Source of the DNA: Excoecaria cochinchinensis
Lineage: Eukaryota > Streptophyta > Magnoliopsida > Malpighiales > Euphorbiaceae
Reading direction: 5' to 3'
Length of the DNA stretch: 64,000 bases
Assembly (NCBI GenBank): GCA_947683425.1
Contig: CANTUQ010000112.1
Location: 14,275,501 to 14,339,500 of the forward strand
Within the stretch, counting starts at the first letter, position 1. Every line of letters starts with the position of its first letter. Below, piece by piece: positions 44,644-55,890 of the stretch. The position numbers were made by a program, and so were the translations under genes. The notes beneath the pieces are model-generated. The model saw nothing but the letters and a program-made list of their open reading frames with translations. It ran no database searches and was not told the origin of the DNA.

Positions 44644-47044
44644 TGTCACACCCCAACCTATACCATGGATACTTCTACCCGTGATTAGAGTTAGAAGGAC
44701 CCAAGATAGATAGGAGTGTCACACCCCACTAGTACAAACATACAAACATCACATACAGAATAATACATCCAGCGTAAATAAAAACTTTAAAAGAAAGAAA
44801 AGGGATACCGAACAATAGGAACACTTTTATTAATATACAGAAATAGTCCTTTACATGCTACATCAGATTACAAAAAGAACCAATTTACAAAAGCCCAACC
44901 TACGTAGTTTAAAAAGGGCTAACAAAACTTTATACTATTACAAAAGAAGGAAAAGCCTATACTAAAAAAAAAACATCCCATCTCTAGTTGCGTTGGCCTT
45001 CCCGATGCGACACGCCCAAAACACGCGTACCAAAACCTTCCACACCTGCACGGATAAACACCCGTGCTAAGCGAAATCGCTTAGTGGGGAAACACACAAT
45101 GCATGACCGCCACTCACAGTGACGGTAACAGAAAACACATGAAAACAATACAATTATATATACATAGATATATCATCATACATATCTAATTCATTTAATT
45201 GCATTCTCATTCAGAATTCTTGCACAAAGGCACTCAATAACACCTGCTTAATCATAATGAGTGGATAACGAGTACACATAGATACTTGAGAGTATCGGTT
45301 CTATATGATAAACACATAGATACCCAAAGGTATCAAACATTCTTTTTATTTTTTTCCAAGTGGTTACACATAGAATCTTAAGAAAGATTCAGACAAAGGG
45401 ATCGCGAGGATCCAGTCGGGGGACCTGATCAGGGTCCAAATCGTACACATAGCTGCAGCGGCACATAACTCTATTAGGCATGCCTAATTATCCACTTATC
45501 CGACATTAGCAGGTTATGCGAAATATTATCACCTTTTCATACATGTACTTCATGTAAATAGATAGTCAAAGCTTTAATGAAAACTGCATGCAAAAGAAAG
45601 TAAGTCATTAAGCAAAAAGGAAAAGAAATCAAGTTTGGAAGCTGCGTCTGTCGCGCTCGCGACAACTGTTGCGCTCGCGACAGAGACCAAAACACAACTA
45701 TCCGCCGAGTCTCGCGGTCGCGAGAGAATCTCGTGCTCGCGAGAGGGCGAAGGCGCCACTCTCTGTCGCGCTCGCGACGGTTGTCGCGCTCGCGACAGAA
45801 GGTAACTGTCCAAGTCCATCGCGCTCGCGACCAACGCGCGCTCGCGACAGAAGAGAATCCTGCTACCACTCGGAGATTGAGCGCTCTGTCGCGCTCGCGA
45901 CAGAGAGTTCTTTCGAGTTCTCGGCGCGACACTTCTCGCGCCGGCGCGAGGGCCGAAACCTCCGCACTCTGTCGCGATCGCGACAGACACGGGTTTTCCA
46001 GCTCTTACGCCCAAAATCTGCAGAATTCATACAATATTCACATCCAAACTTCCAAAATTGATTCCAAACCTCAAAATTGAACAATCCAAGCATTCACAAC
46101 TCATAACATAGATAAAAACCCAGCTTTAACGCCATTTAACTCAATTAAATCAAGTCAATAATATGTTCGATTCCCTGAAATCCCAAAACAGCAACTTTAA
46201 CACAAATCTTAACTATTCACATAATTCCTTGCAAATCCTTCAACAAAATTCATTCTTCCACATCACATATCACGTTAATTTCGATTTAAGTTATAACAAC
46301 ACAACTCATACTCCCAATCAAAGCAAAAACACATTTATCAAACTCAAATCACAAAAATGCACAAAAAGATGAACAATCCCAAACCTTCTCTCCTTAGCTC
46401 CTAATCGCGAGCTCCGCTTCCACTTGCGATTCCTTTTCCTTTATCCGGTCTAGGAGCCTCTTCTGAACCACAAACCCATAGCAATCAAGATAAATTCTAC
46501 AACAACCCATAAACAAAATACATATAACTAAACCTAGAGAAGAGGAAGAAAAAGAAAATCTAAAACCCCAACTCACCTTTAAGCTTCCAAAACCACAAGT
46601 TAATCACTCTAACTACTCAATAAAGGAAGTGGGAGCAAGATTATGTAAAGAAAAGGAAGAACAAAGGAAGAAGAAGAAGGAAACGAAGAAGAGGGCGTGA
46701 GGAAGGAAGAAGAACGGGAAACAAAAGGGCAAATGGCTGATCTCTCTCTCCTCACCTAACCCATAAATGCTCACTTATCTCCTTTGCCACTTGTCAAAAT
46801 CTCCATAAGACACATGCCCTTTAACACACCCTACTCCCATACTTGCCTATACACACTAAGCTAACTCCTATGCACACATTTACTTCCATACACTCACTTA
46901 TACACTAGTCTAATTTCCTCTTCTCACTAATACACACACTTATACAATAAATAAATTAAATAATCCAATTTAACACATACATAAAAATACACACATATAT
47001 ACACGGACAGGCTCAAACTACTGGGGTGGTTTTGGGGTGTTACA
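44644..47044 (-). repeat. Tekay 3' LTR (2401 bp)
   Basis: Minus strand TGTAACACCCC...GGGGTGTGACA. Contains the palindrome array 45649-45987 and the hairpin 45067-45084. Lacks one 17-bp palindrome unit present in the other LTR. Confidence 0.97.
45649..45987 (-). repeat. TGTCGCGCTCGCGACA palindrome array, 3' LTR copy
   Basis: About eleven variants of the 16-bp near-palindrome TGTCGCGCTCGCGACA, mostly in closely spaced pairs (about 45649/45668, 45713/45733, 45768/45785, 45818/45835, 45889/45926, and a single one at 45970). Some are re-diversified (CTCGCGGTCGCGAG, TCTCGCGCCGGCGCGAG). Spacers are unrelated. Frames across it on both strands are artefacts. Confidence 0.92.
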
Positions 47045-49772
47045 ATACTCCCCCACTTAACAGAATTTCGTCCTCGAAATTCTTACCTGATCCAAACAAC
47101 TGAGGATATTGCAATCTCATAGCTTCTTCTGGTTCCCATGTAGCTTCCTCAATACCGTGATGCTGCCACAAAACTTTGACTAACGGTATTTGCTTATTCC
47201 GAAGCTGTCTGACTTCCCGCTCCAAAATCCTCTTCGGTTCTTCATCAAAAGAAAAGTCTGACTGAATCCGGATATCTTGCACTGGTAACACATGTGAAGG
47301 ATCTGACCGATATCTCCTGAGCATAGATACATGAAAAACGTCATGTAATCTAGCTAACTCCATAGGCAAAGCTAGTTGATACGCTACTGGACCCACTTTC
47401 CTCAGAATCTCATACGGTCCAATAAAACGTGGACTTAATTTGCCTTTCTTGCCAAAACGGAGAACCTTACGCCATGGTGACACTTTCAAGAAAACTTTAT
47501 CCCCCACTTCGTACTGTATATCTCTGCGCTTCAAATTAGCATAAGAACGCTGTCGATCCTTAGCTGCTTTCAAGTTCTGCTGCACAACCCTTACTTTCTC
47601 TTCGGTATCCCTCACTATATCCGGACCTATCATAGCCTTTTCTGACAACTCAGTCCAACATACTGGCGTTCTACACTTCCGTCCATACAACACTTCATAA
47701 GGAGCCATACCAATGCTCACTTGGTAGCTGTTATTATACGCAAATTCCATTAAAGACACATACCGATCCCAACTTCCTGCAAACTCTAAAGCACAACTTC
47801 GGAACATATCCTCTAAGATCTGAATAACCCTTTCTGATTGCCCATCAGTCTGCGGATGGAAAGCAGTACTGAAATTTAACCGTGTTCCCAAAGCTGCCTG
47901 AAGTTCTTTCCAAAACTTAGATGTAAAGCGAGGATCTCGGTCTGATACAATGGATGACGAAATCCCATGCAACCGGACTATCTCATCCACATACAGTTTC
48001 GCCAACTTGTCCATCGAGTAATCCACTCGCACAGGTAGAAAATGTGCAGACTTTGACAATCGATCTACTATAACCCATACCGAATCATGCTTACGCTGAG
48101 TCATAGGCAAACCAGATACAAAATCCATCGTGATGTCATCCCATTTCCATTGAGGAATGGGTAAGGGATGAAGCAATCCCGATGGCACTTGATGCTCGGT
48201 TTTCACTTGCTGACAGGTAAGGCACCTTGAAACAAATTCTGTTATCTCTCTTTTCATTCCTGGCCACCAATAGTATTGCTTCAAATCTTGATACATCTTA
48301 TCTCCACCAGGATGCATCGTGAAGACTGAAGAGTGAGCTTCTTGTAACAATTTCTTTCTTAACTCACCAACATCAGGTACACATAACCGATTCCCATGCC
48401 TAAGCACTCCTTCACTGTCTATCAGATATTCTGTCCGCTTGCCCTCTTTCACTGCCTGACAAACACGCTGAAGTACATGATCATCTAACTGTGCCCTTGC
48501 AATTTCAGATTTCAAACTTGGCTTAACTCTAAGTTGAGCAATCAGAGCACCTTCAGAATCAAACCTCCATCTACCTCGGCTAGCCAGCAAAGCAGACAAA
48601 GACTTCCTACTAAGAGCATCCGCTACCACATTAGCTTTACCCGGATGGTAATCAATGATACAATCATAATCCTTAAAAAGTTCTAACCATCTCCGCTGTC
48701 TCAAATTTAATTCCTTCTGAGTTAACAAATACTTGAGACTCTTGTGATCGGTGAAAATTCTGCACGTCTCCCCATACAAGTAGTGTCGCCAAATCTTAAG
48801 TGCAAACACTACCGCTGCCAACTCCAGATCGTGAGTCGGGTAGTTCCGCTCATGAGGCTTCAACTGTCTCGATGCATAAGCTATTACTTTATTCCCTTGC
48901 ATCAGAACACACCCTAAGCCAATACCCGAAGCATCACTATACATAGTGTACTCTTTACCCGAAACCGGCTGTGCGAGCACAGGAGCTTTAACCAACAACT
49001 CTTTCAACCGATCAAAACTGGCTTGACACTTTTCAGTCCATACAAACTTAACATCCTTTCGAAGAAGCTTGGTCAAAGGAGATGCTAACACTGAAAACCC
49101 TTGAACAAACCGTCGATAATACCCTGCTAAACCCAGAAAACTTCTCACCTCAGGTACATTCTTCGGAGGCATCCACTTAACAATCGCTTCAATTTTACTT
49201 GGATCAACACGTACACCTTCTGCTGATATCACATGTCCAAGGAAGGCCACTTCCTTTAACCAAAACTCACACTTGCTGAGTTTCGCATACAGCTGGTGAT
49301 CCCTTAACATTTGCAATACAAACCTCAAATGTTCCTTATGTTCTTGTCGATTTCTGGAATACACCAAAATATCGTCAATGAATACCACAACAAACTTATC
49401 CAGATACGGTCGAAAAACTCGGTTCATCAGGTCCATAAAGGCTGCAGGCGCGTTTGTCAAACCGAAAGGCATTACTAAAAATTCATAGTGACCATAACGC
49501 GTCCGAAAAGCCGTCTTTGCCACATCTGCTTCCTTAACTCCTAACTGGTAGTAACCTGACCTCAAATCTATCTTAGAGAATACCCCGGCTCCTCTTAACT
49601 GATCAAAAAGATCTTCAATTCTCGGCAATGGATACTTATTCTTGATAGTCACTTTGTTAAGCTGTCGGTAATCAATGCACATCCGAAGGGTTCCATCCTT
49701 TTTCTTGACAAACAATACTGGAGCACCCCACGGTGACACACTAGGCCGGATGAATCCTTTATCCAACAATTC
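47040..49772 (-). pseudogene. Tekay pol: RT, RNase H, integrase, chromodomain (after a TAG)
   Basis: 909-codon open frame, in frame with the upstream PR region but separated by a TAG at 49773-49775. RT: VKKKDGTLRMCIDYRQLNK, GVFSKIDLRSGYYQ, active site VVFIDDILVYS. RNase H: YSDASGIGLGCVL, LELAAVVFALKIWRHYLYG, FTDHKSLKYL, NVVADALSRK. Integrase: HPGGDKM...CLTCQQVK finger and DDE core (MDFVSGLP, SDRDPRFTS, HPQTDGQSERVIQ). The C-terminus has HVSMLRRYR and a chromodomain-like WQHHGIEEATWEPE, which would target heterochromatin. Catalytic residues appear intact. The stop codon overlaps into 3' LTR sequence by a few bases at 47040-47044. Confidence 0.95.
47045..47061 (-). other. Tekay polypurine tract
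   Basis: The minus strand reads GTTAAGTGGGGGAGTAT directly before the LTR start TGTAACACC. Confidence 0.85.
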
Positions 49773-51628
49773 CTATAACTGACTCTTCAATTCCTTCAAT
49801 TCTATTGGAGCCATTCTATAAGGAGCCTTTGAAATCGGAGTTGTGCCCGGCAGAATCTCTACTGACAATTCAACCTCTCTCTCGGGAGGTAACCCCGGTA
49901 ACTCTTCCGGAAAAACATCGACGAAATCTCTCACAATCGGAATATCTTGAATCTTAACTTGACCTCTCCGTGCATCCAAAACCACAGCCAGAAAAGCTTC
50001 ACATCCCTTCCTGATGAATCTTCTGGCTTTCATAGCTGATACCACATTATGCAAAGAACTGCTTCCAATTCCTTTCACAATTACTGGCAAATGATCTTTA
50101 TCTCTCAAAACCATTACTTTCCTATGACAGTCTACTACTGCTCGGTGCTTATCTAGCCAATCCATCCCCAAAATAATATCAAACTCATGAAAAGGCAAAC
50201 AAATTAAATCCACAACAAACTCTATATTCTGGATCTTCAAAGGACATTTCCGACACACCCGATTAACCATAATACTCTGACCCAACGGACTGGATACACA
50301 AATTTCATATTCCATCTTCTCCTCACTACCCAAACTATCCCACAACTTACCAGAACACACATAAGAATGAGTAGACCCCGGGTCAATCAAAACATAAACT
50401 TCAGAATCAAGCAAAGAAAACTTACCGGCAATCACTTCAGGAGCATTCTGTTCCTCTCGGGCTTTCATAGCATAAGCTCTACCAGATGATGGCACAGGAC
50501 GATCCACTGTTTTCGAGGCTTCTCTATCTCGAGCTCTTCCACCTCGACCCCTTCCTCTACCCCTATTACGACTTCCTTGGGGTACATTAGATCCAGCTCT
50601 ACTCCCTTCCTGTTGTCCCGAAGGATCTCCATATCGACTCGGACAATTGGCAAGTATATGATCCGTGGAACCACATCTAAAACAGCCTCCTGTTAACCAA
50701 CGACACTCACCCCAATGTGGTTTATTACAATACGAACATCGGGGAGGGCCATCTCGTCTACCTGAGCTCGCTCCCCTGGACGATCCCTGCCTTCTCCCTC
50801 TAGGGGCCGGACTAGCTACTGACTCATCAGCAAAGTTTCCTTGTGATTCTCTTGGCCTCTTGCCTGAAGAAGAGCCACCTCTTGCAGATTTTCTTCTTTG
50901 AGCCTTTTCTCTCAATACATTCTCAGAACGCTCCGCCCTCAAAGCTGCCTGCACTAATTGATAATACCTCACATTCGGAGCCGACATCAATGATATTAAC
51001 ATCACTTTTAAAGATTCATTCAAGCCTGCTTCAAAATGCTGACATCTGAACTCTTCTGTGAGAACCCTTGGCGGCGCATATTTGCTCAACTTGGTAAACT
51101 CATCCTCATACTCAGCCACGACATGGTTCTTTGCTTAAGAGTTAAAAACTGCGCCCACTTGGCATCCTTATATGCTTTGGTCACATACCGGTTTTGAAAC
51201 TCATCCTCAAAGAACTCCCATGTTATCGGTTCAGGAATTTGCGGTTGACTAGTCACCAATTTCCACCAATCATAAGCTGAACCTTGTAACAAAGACAAGG
51301 CACACTCCACTTCTTGCTCCGGTGGGCATCTTATTTCCCTAAGTACTCTGGCTGTCTTCTCTAACCACATTTCTGCTTTAGAAGATTCATCTATACCGGT
51401 ACCAAAGAAATCCTCTGCACCATGCTTCCTCAACCTTTCAATAGGTGCACTTGGTGCTGTCACTCTTTCAAGTACCCTTGTCATACTCTGAAGCATCGCT
51501 TCCATTGGTCCCAAAGGCACCTCAGGTCGTCCCCTAGGAGGTTGAGCCGGACCAGAAACTGAGGGATCCTGCTCTTGGGGATTTGCACTTTCTGCTGACC
51601 CCTCGAGTGACCCACGAGCGGACTCCAT
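49773..51628 (-). pseudogene. Tekay gag and protease, one frameshift and a terminal TAG
   Basis: Start MESARGSLEG at 51628. The retrotransposon gag domain has residues such as AEMWLEKTARVL and AYDWWKLV. At about 51110-51120 a 1-nt loss shifts the frame (first frame stops at 51086; the second is open 51119-49773). Then come basic Gly/Arg-rich stretches, a double zinc-knuckle-like CSYCNKPHWGEC and CFRCGSTDHILANC, an aspartic protease with VLIDPGSTHSYVC and DIILGMDWL, and the RT lead-in VFPEELPGLPPEREVE. The frame ends at TAG 49773-49775, one transition from CAG at a position where Gln is expected. Confidence 0.93.
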
Positions 51629-51720
51629 AACTACAAAACATAAACGCAGTGCGCATCAGGCCAACACAACCCCAACAGACAGACTAACACACTGAAACCC
51701 AGTAACACCTAGAACCAATT

Positions 51721-51732
51721 GCTCTGATACCA
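51721..51732 (-). other. Tekay primer-binding site (initiator Met tRNA)
   Basis: Minus strand TGGTATCAGAGC, the classic complement to the 3' end of plant initiator Met tRNA, five bases inside the LTR end (spacer TTAGG). Confidence 0.93.
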
Positions 51733-51737
51733 CCTAA

Positions 51738-54155
51738 TGTCACACCCCAACCTATACCATGGATACTTCTACCCGTGATTAGAGTTAGAAGGACCCAAGA
51801 TAGATAGGAGTGTCACACCCCACTAGTACAAACATACAAACATCACATACAGAATAATACATCCAGCGTAAATAAAAACTTTAAAAGAAAGAAAAGGGAT
51901 ACCGAACAATAGGAACACTTTTATTAATATACAGAAATAGTCCTTTACATGCTACATCAGATTACAAAAAGAACCAATTTACAAAAGCCCAACCTACGTA
52001 GTTTAAAAAGGGCTAACAAAACTTTATACTATTACAAAAGAAGGAAAAGCCTATACTAAAAAAAAAACATCCCATCTCTAGTTGCGTTGGCCTTCCCGAT
52101 GCGACATGCCCAAAACACGCGTACCAAAACCTTCCACACCTGCACGGATAAACACCCGTGCTAAGCGAAATCGCTTAGTGGGGAAACACACAATGCATGA
52201 CCGCCACTCACAGTGACGGTAACAGAAAACACATGAAAACAATACAATTATATATACATAGATATATCATCATACATATCTAATTCATTTAATTGCATTC
52301 TCATTCAGAATTCTTGCACAAAGGCACTCAATAACACCTGCTTAATCATAATGAGTGGATAACGAGTACACATAGATACTTGAGAGTATCGGTTCTATAT
52401 GATAAACACATAGATACCCAAAGGTATCAAACATTCTTTTTATTTTTTTCCAAGTGGTTACACATAGAATCTTAAGAAAGATTCAGACAAAGGGATCGCG
52501 AGGATCCAGTCGGGGGACCTGATCAGGGTCCAAATCGTACACATAGCTGCAGCGGCACATAACTCTATTAGGCATGCCTAATTATCCACTTATCCGACAT
52601 TAGCAGGTTATGCGAAATATTATCACCTTTTCATACATGTACTTCATGTAAATAGATAGTCAAAGCTTTAATGAAAACTGCATGCAAAAGAAAGTAAGTC
52701 ATTAAGCAAAAAGGAAAAGAAATCAAGTTTGGAAGCTGCGTCTGTCGCGCTCGCGACAACTGTTGCGCTCGCGACAGAGACCAAAACACAACTATCCGCC
52801 GAGTCTCGCGGTCGCGAGAGAATCTCGTGCTCGCGAGAGGGCGAAGGCGCCACTCTCTGTCGCGCTCGCGACGGTTGTCGCGCTCGCGACAGAAGGTAAC
52901 TGTCCAAGTCCATCGCGCTCGCGACCAACGCGCGCTCGCGACAGAAGAGAATCCTGCTACCACTCGGAGATTGAGCGCTCTGTCGCGCTCGCGACAGAGA
53001 GTTCTTTCGAGTTCTCGGCGCGACACTTCTCGCGCCGGCGCGAGGGCCGAAACCTCCGCACTCTGTCGCGCTCGCGACAGTGTCGCGATCGCGACAGACA
53101 CGGGTTTTCCAGCTCTTACGCCCAAAATCTGCAGAATTCATACAATATTCACATCCAAACTTCCAAAATTGATTCCAAACCTCAAAATTGAACAATCCAA
53201 GCATTCACAACTCATAACATAGATAAAAACCCAGCTTTAACGCCATTTAACTCAATTAAATCAAGTCAATAATATGTTCGATTCCCTGAAATCCCAAAAC
53301 AGCAACTTTAACACAAATCTTAACTATTCACATAATTCCTTGCAAATCCTTCAACAAAATTCATTCTTCCACATCACATATCACGTTAATTTCGATTTAA
53401 GTTATAACAACACAACTCATACTCCCAATCAGAGCAAAAACACATTTATCAAACTCAAATCACAAAAATGCACAAAAAGATGAACAATCCCAAACCTTCT
53501 CTCCTTAGCTCCTAATCGCGAGCTCCGCTTCCACTTGCGATTCCTTTTCCTTTATCCGGTCTAGGAGCCTCTTCTGAACCACAAACCCATAGCAATCAAG
53601 ATAAATTCTACAACAACCCATAAACAAAATACATATAACTAAACCTAGAGAAGAGGAAGAAGAAGAAAATCTAAAACCCCAACTCACCTTTAAGCTTCCA
53701 AAACCACAAGTTAATCACTCTAACTACTCAATAAAGGAAGTGGGAGCAAGATTATGTAAAGAAAAGGAAGAACAAAGGAAGAAGAAGAAGGAAACGAAGA
53801 AGAGGGCGTGAGGAAGGAAGAAGAACGGGAAACAAAAGGGCAAATGGCTGATCTCTCTCTCCTCACCTAACCCATAAATGCTCACTTATCTCCTTTGCCA
53901 CTTGTCAAAATCTCCATAAGACACATGCCCTTTAACACACCCTACTCCCATACTTGCCTATACACACTAAGCTAACTCCTATGCACACATTTACTTCCAT
54001 ACACTCACTTATACACTAGTCTAATTTCCTCTTCTCACTAATACACACACTTATACAATAAATAAATTAAATAATCCAATTTAACACATACATAAAAATA
54101 CACACATATATACACGGACTGGCTCAAACTACTGGGGTGGTTTTGGGGTGTTACA
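51738..54155 (-). repeat. Tekay 5' LTR (2418 bp)
   Basis: Same ends as the 3' LTR. Palindrome array 52743-53098 (356 bp, 17 bp longer than the other copy) and hairpin 52161-52178. The target duplication CCCAC follows at 54156. Confidence 0.97.
52743..53098 (-). repeat. TGTCGCGCTCGCGACA palindrome array, 5' LTR copy
   Basis: Same as 45649-45987 except that the last position holds two adjacent palindromes (TGTCGCGCTCGCGACAG then TGTCGCGATCGCGACAG) instead of one, exactly 17 bp extra. It lies ~1060-1415 bp into the LTR in element sense, the same relative position as the unrelated array in the solo LTR. Confidence 0.92.
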
Positions 54156-54309
54156 CCCACAACTTAGAAGACGCAGCTCTGGCAAGGAAAGCGGTTTTGG
54201 TATTGAAATCGACAAAACACAAAGGCGAAGAGGATCGAGAGTTGAAGGAAGAAGAAGGTGAGAAAGAGGCAGCGGGGATGGAATAAGCGATCTTGGAAAT
54301 GGTAGCCAT
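54156..54309 (-). pseudogene. Exon with plastid transit-peptide-like start, split by the Tekay element
   Basis: From the ATG at 54309 the minus strand reads MATISKIAYSIPAASFSPSS and then further Ser/Arg-rich sequence (FNSRSSSPLCF...TAFLARAASSKLW), typical of a chloroplast transit peptide. The frame reaches the CCCAC duplication, and the sequence resumes at 44638 on the other side of the retrotransposon, in frame, until a good splice donor (GT|GTGAGT at about 44604). The exon was therefore open when the Tekay element landed. Upstream, TTTATCTTCAAG at about 54378 could be an acceptor. The mature protein is not visible, so the gene is unidentified. It may be a captured fragment rather than a functional gene. 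Confidence 0.5.
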
Positions 54310-54492
54310 GGCCAAGATCAGGATCATGGACAATAGAATACTAGAACATTCCAAAAGTGCGAGCAGCAAAACCACTTGAAGATAAAGATAACACAATAGT
54401 CATCATGCTTGCAACTGTCAGACCTCAAAGACCATAAAAAAAAAAGGAGAGAAGCTAATAAGCAAAAATTTAATCAGGGGCAGATGCCATAC

Positions 54493-54634
54493 CTTGGGAT
54501 AAGAATACAGGAAAATGTACCACCAGAAATAAATGACAAAGAGTACAATGGTTGTAACTATAACTGAGTGTAAAATCAACCAACTAAAGGCGATAGCTAA
54601 TACTCCAGTCAATGTTATTGTCCATGGTTGGCAC
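54493..54634 (-). pseudogene. Captured exon-like segment, hydrophobic protein fragment
   Basis: 142-bp open segment bounded by a good acceptor (TTTCTCAATAG|GTGCC) and donor (CCCAAG|GTATGG) on the minus strand. It encodes CQPWTITLTGVLAIAFSWLI, then two further hydrophobic stretches and YFWWYIFLYSYPK, which look like two transmembrane helices. A possible tiny upstream exon (TTTTTTAG|CTTCGTTAACAAG|GTAATC) lies near 54814-54826, and an ATG with MAALHRS plus donor GTGAGT lies at about 54872-54894. I could not assemble one consistent frame through all pieces. Gene of origin not recognised. Confidence 0.45.
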
Positions 54635-54874
54635 CTATTGAGAAACATATGAAAAGGAATGAAATTGTCAAATTAAATATATCAAAGCTGGCTTGTTAGA
54701 CATTCTTGACACAGTGACATATAGATGCACAATGTGATAGAATTTACAAGATTTGCTGGAAAGACAGACCACAAGAAAGGAACTTTAACAACTCAGAATA
54801 AAGATTACCTTGTTAACGAAGCTAAAAAATTAATAAATAAATAAATAAATAAAAATATAGGAGAGCAGACTCAC

Positions 54875-55310
54875 TGACCGGTGAAGAGCAGCCATGGCGA
54901 GGGAGAAGCGGAGACCGGCGAGGGCGACGGAGAGGGAGGTGGAGCAGATCTGGCGCGCGTGAGGGAGGTGGAGCAGATCTGGCGTGCGCGAGTGAGGCGG
55001 AGCAGATCTGACTCGCGAGGGAGGCGAAGCAGATCTGGTGCGCGAGCGCGCGAGAGAGAGAGGGGCGGAGGGGGGCGGCGAGCGCCGCTGGGCCGAGGGC
55101 GGCGGCGAGGGCTGCTTGGGCGAGCGCGCGAGAGAGAGAGAGGGGCGACGGGGGGCGGCGGAGAGGGGTGGGCGAGCGCGCGCGAGAGAGAGGGGCGAAG
55201 GGGGGCGGCGGAGAGGGGTGGGCGAGCGCGCGAGAGAGAGAGAGGGGCGAAGGGGGGCGGCGGAGAGGGTGGGCAAGCGCGCGAGAGAGAAGAGAGGAAG
55301 GGAAGAAGAA
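54875..55310 (-). other. GC-rich, GA-repeat leader of CACTA-1
   Basis: Low-complexity sequence of repeated GCGCGCGAGAGAGAGAGGGGCG blocks (about 55035, 55120, 55170, 55220 and 55275). It sits between the subterminal array and the first ATG, as the GA/CT-rich leader of CACTA-2 (59711-60062) does. Long Ser/Pro/Arg frames on both strands are composition artefacts. Confidence 0.6.
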
Positions 55311-55339
55311 AAGTCAGAAATTTTTATTATATATAAAAT

Positions 55340-55870
55340 TTTTAGCGACGGAAATTCTATTCCGTCGCTAAAAAATATATTATAATTAATAATTTTTTTA
55401 GCGACGGAAACATAATTCCGTCGCTAAAATTAGCGACGGATTTTTAATATCCGTCGCTAAAATTAGCGACGGAATACTATCTCCGTCGCTAAAAAAATAT
55501 ATTATAATTAATAATTTTTTTTAGCGACGGAAACATAATACCGTCGCTAATTTTAGCGACGGATTTCAATATCCGTCGCTAATTTTAGCGACGGATTTAT
55601 GTTTCCGTCGCTAAAAAAAATTCTTAATTATAATATATTTTTTTAGCGACGGAATAGAATTTCTGTCGCTAATTTTAGCGGCGGAATGTGAATTCCGTCG
55701 CAAAATTCCGTCTCCTGCAACAATTAGCGACGCAAAAATTTTCCGTCGTTACTTTCCGTCGTTAAATTTGGAGGGAAAATACTCCCGCCATTTTTAGCGA
55801 CGGAATATATTTTTCGTCTCTAATTAGCGACGGAAATTGTATTCCGTCGCTGAATTTCCGTCGCTAAAAA
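55340..55870. repeat. Subterminal array, type B (TAGCGACGGA/TCCGTCGCTA)
   Basis: More than 20 copies of TAGCGACGGAA or TTCCGTCGCTAAA in facing pairs, running up to the right terminus of CACTA-1. Distinct from the type A motif at the left end (CCGACGG). Confidence 0.9.
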
Positions 55871-55890
55871 TTGATTTTCTTGTAGTGTCA

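Larger units (their letters stand above)
44644..54155 (-). mobile_element. Full-length Tekay/Del-type Ty3/gypsy chromovirus, very young
   Basis: Two LTRs (44644-47044 and 51738-54155) and a perfect 5-bp duplication CCCAC (44639-44643 and 54156-54160). Minus strand: PBS to initiator Met tRNA, gag, PR-RT-RNase H-integrase-chromodomain, PPT. I count four substitutions and one 17-bp indel between the LTRs over ~2.4 kb, so insertion is recent. Only two coding lesions were seen: a 1-nt frameshift in gag and one in-frame TAG in pol. It lies inside an exon-like sequence within CACTA-1. Confidence 0.97.
43261..55887 (-). mobile_element. CACTA-1: non-autonomous CACTA element with gene fragments
   Basis: Left end CACTACAAGAAAATCAGAG; right end ...TTGATTTTCTTGTAGTG, a perfect inverted match over 15 bp. 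Flanked by a 3-bp duplication TCA (43258-43260 and 55888-55890), diagnostic for CACTA. Subterminal palindromic repeats lie at both ends, of different types. Without the nested Tekay element (9512 bp plus a 5-bp duplication) it is ~3.1 kb and encodes no recognisable transposase. It contains gene-like pieces on both strands. The orientation call (5' end at right) is by analogy with CACTA-2. Confidence 0.9.

Noticed and set aside
45537..46093. Ser/Arg-rich ORFs on both strands (and the duplicate set at 52631-53222)
   Set aside because: Produced by the TGTCGCGCTCGCGACA palindromes inside LTRs; the 17-bp indel between LTRs shifts them.
45001..47044. Repeated small ORFs such as 46163-46372 and 46394-46576 as genes
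   Set aside because: Present identically in both Tekay LTRs, so they are LTR sequence, not host genes.
50465..51049. ORFs overlapping Tekay gag in other frames
   Set aside because: Shadows of the gag/protease frame, which has clear zinc-knuckle and protease motifs.
54830..55385. Pro/Ser/Arg-rich ORF (minus) and Gly/Arg/Glu-rich ORFs (plus)
   Set aside because: GA/GC low-complexity leader of CACTA-1; all six frames are stop-poor.
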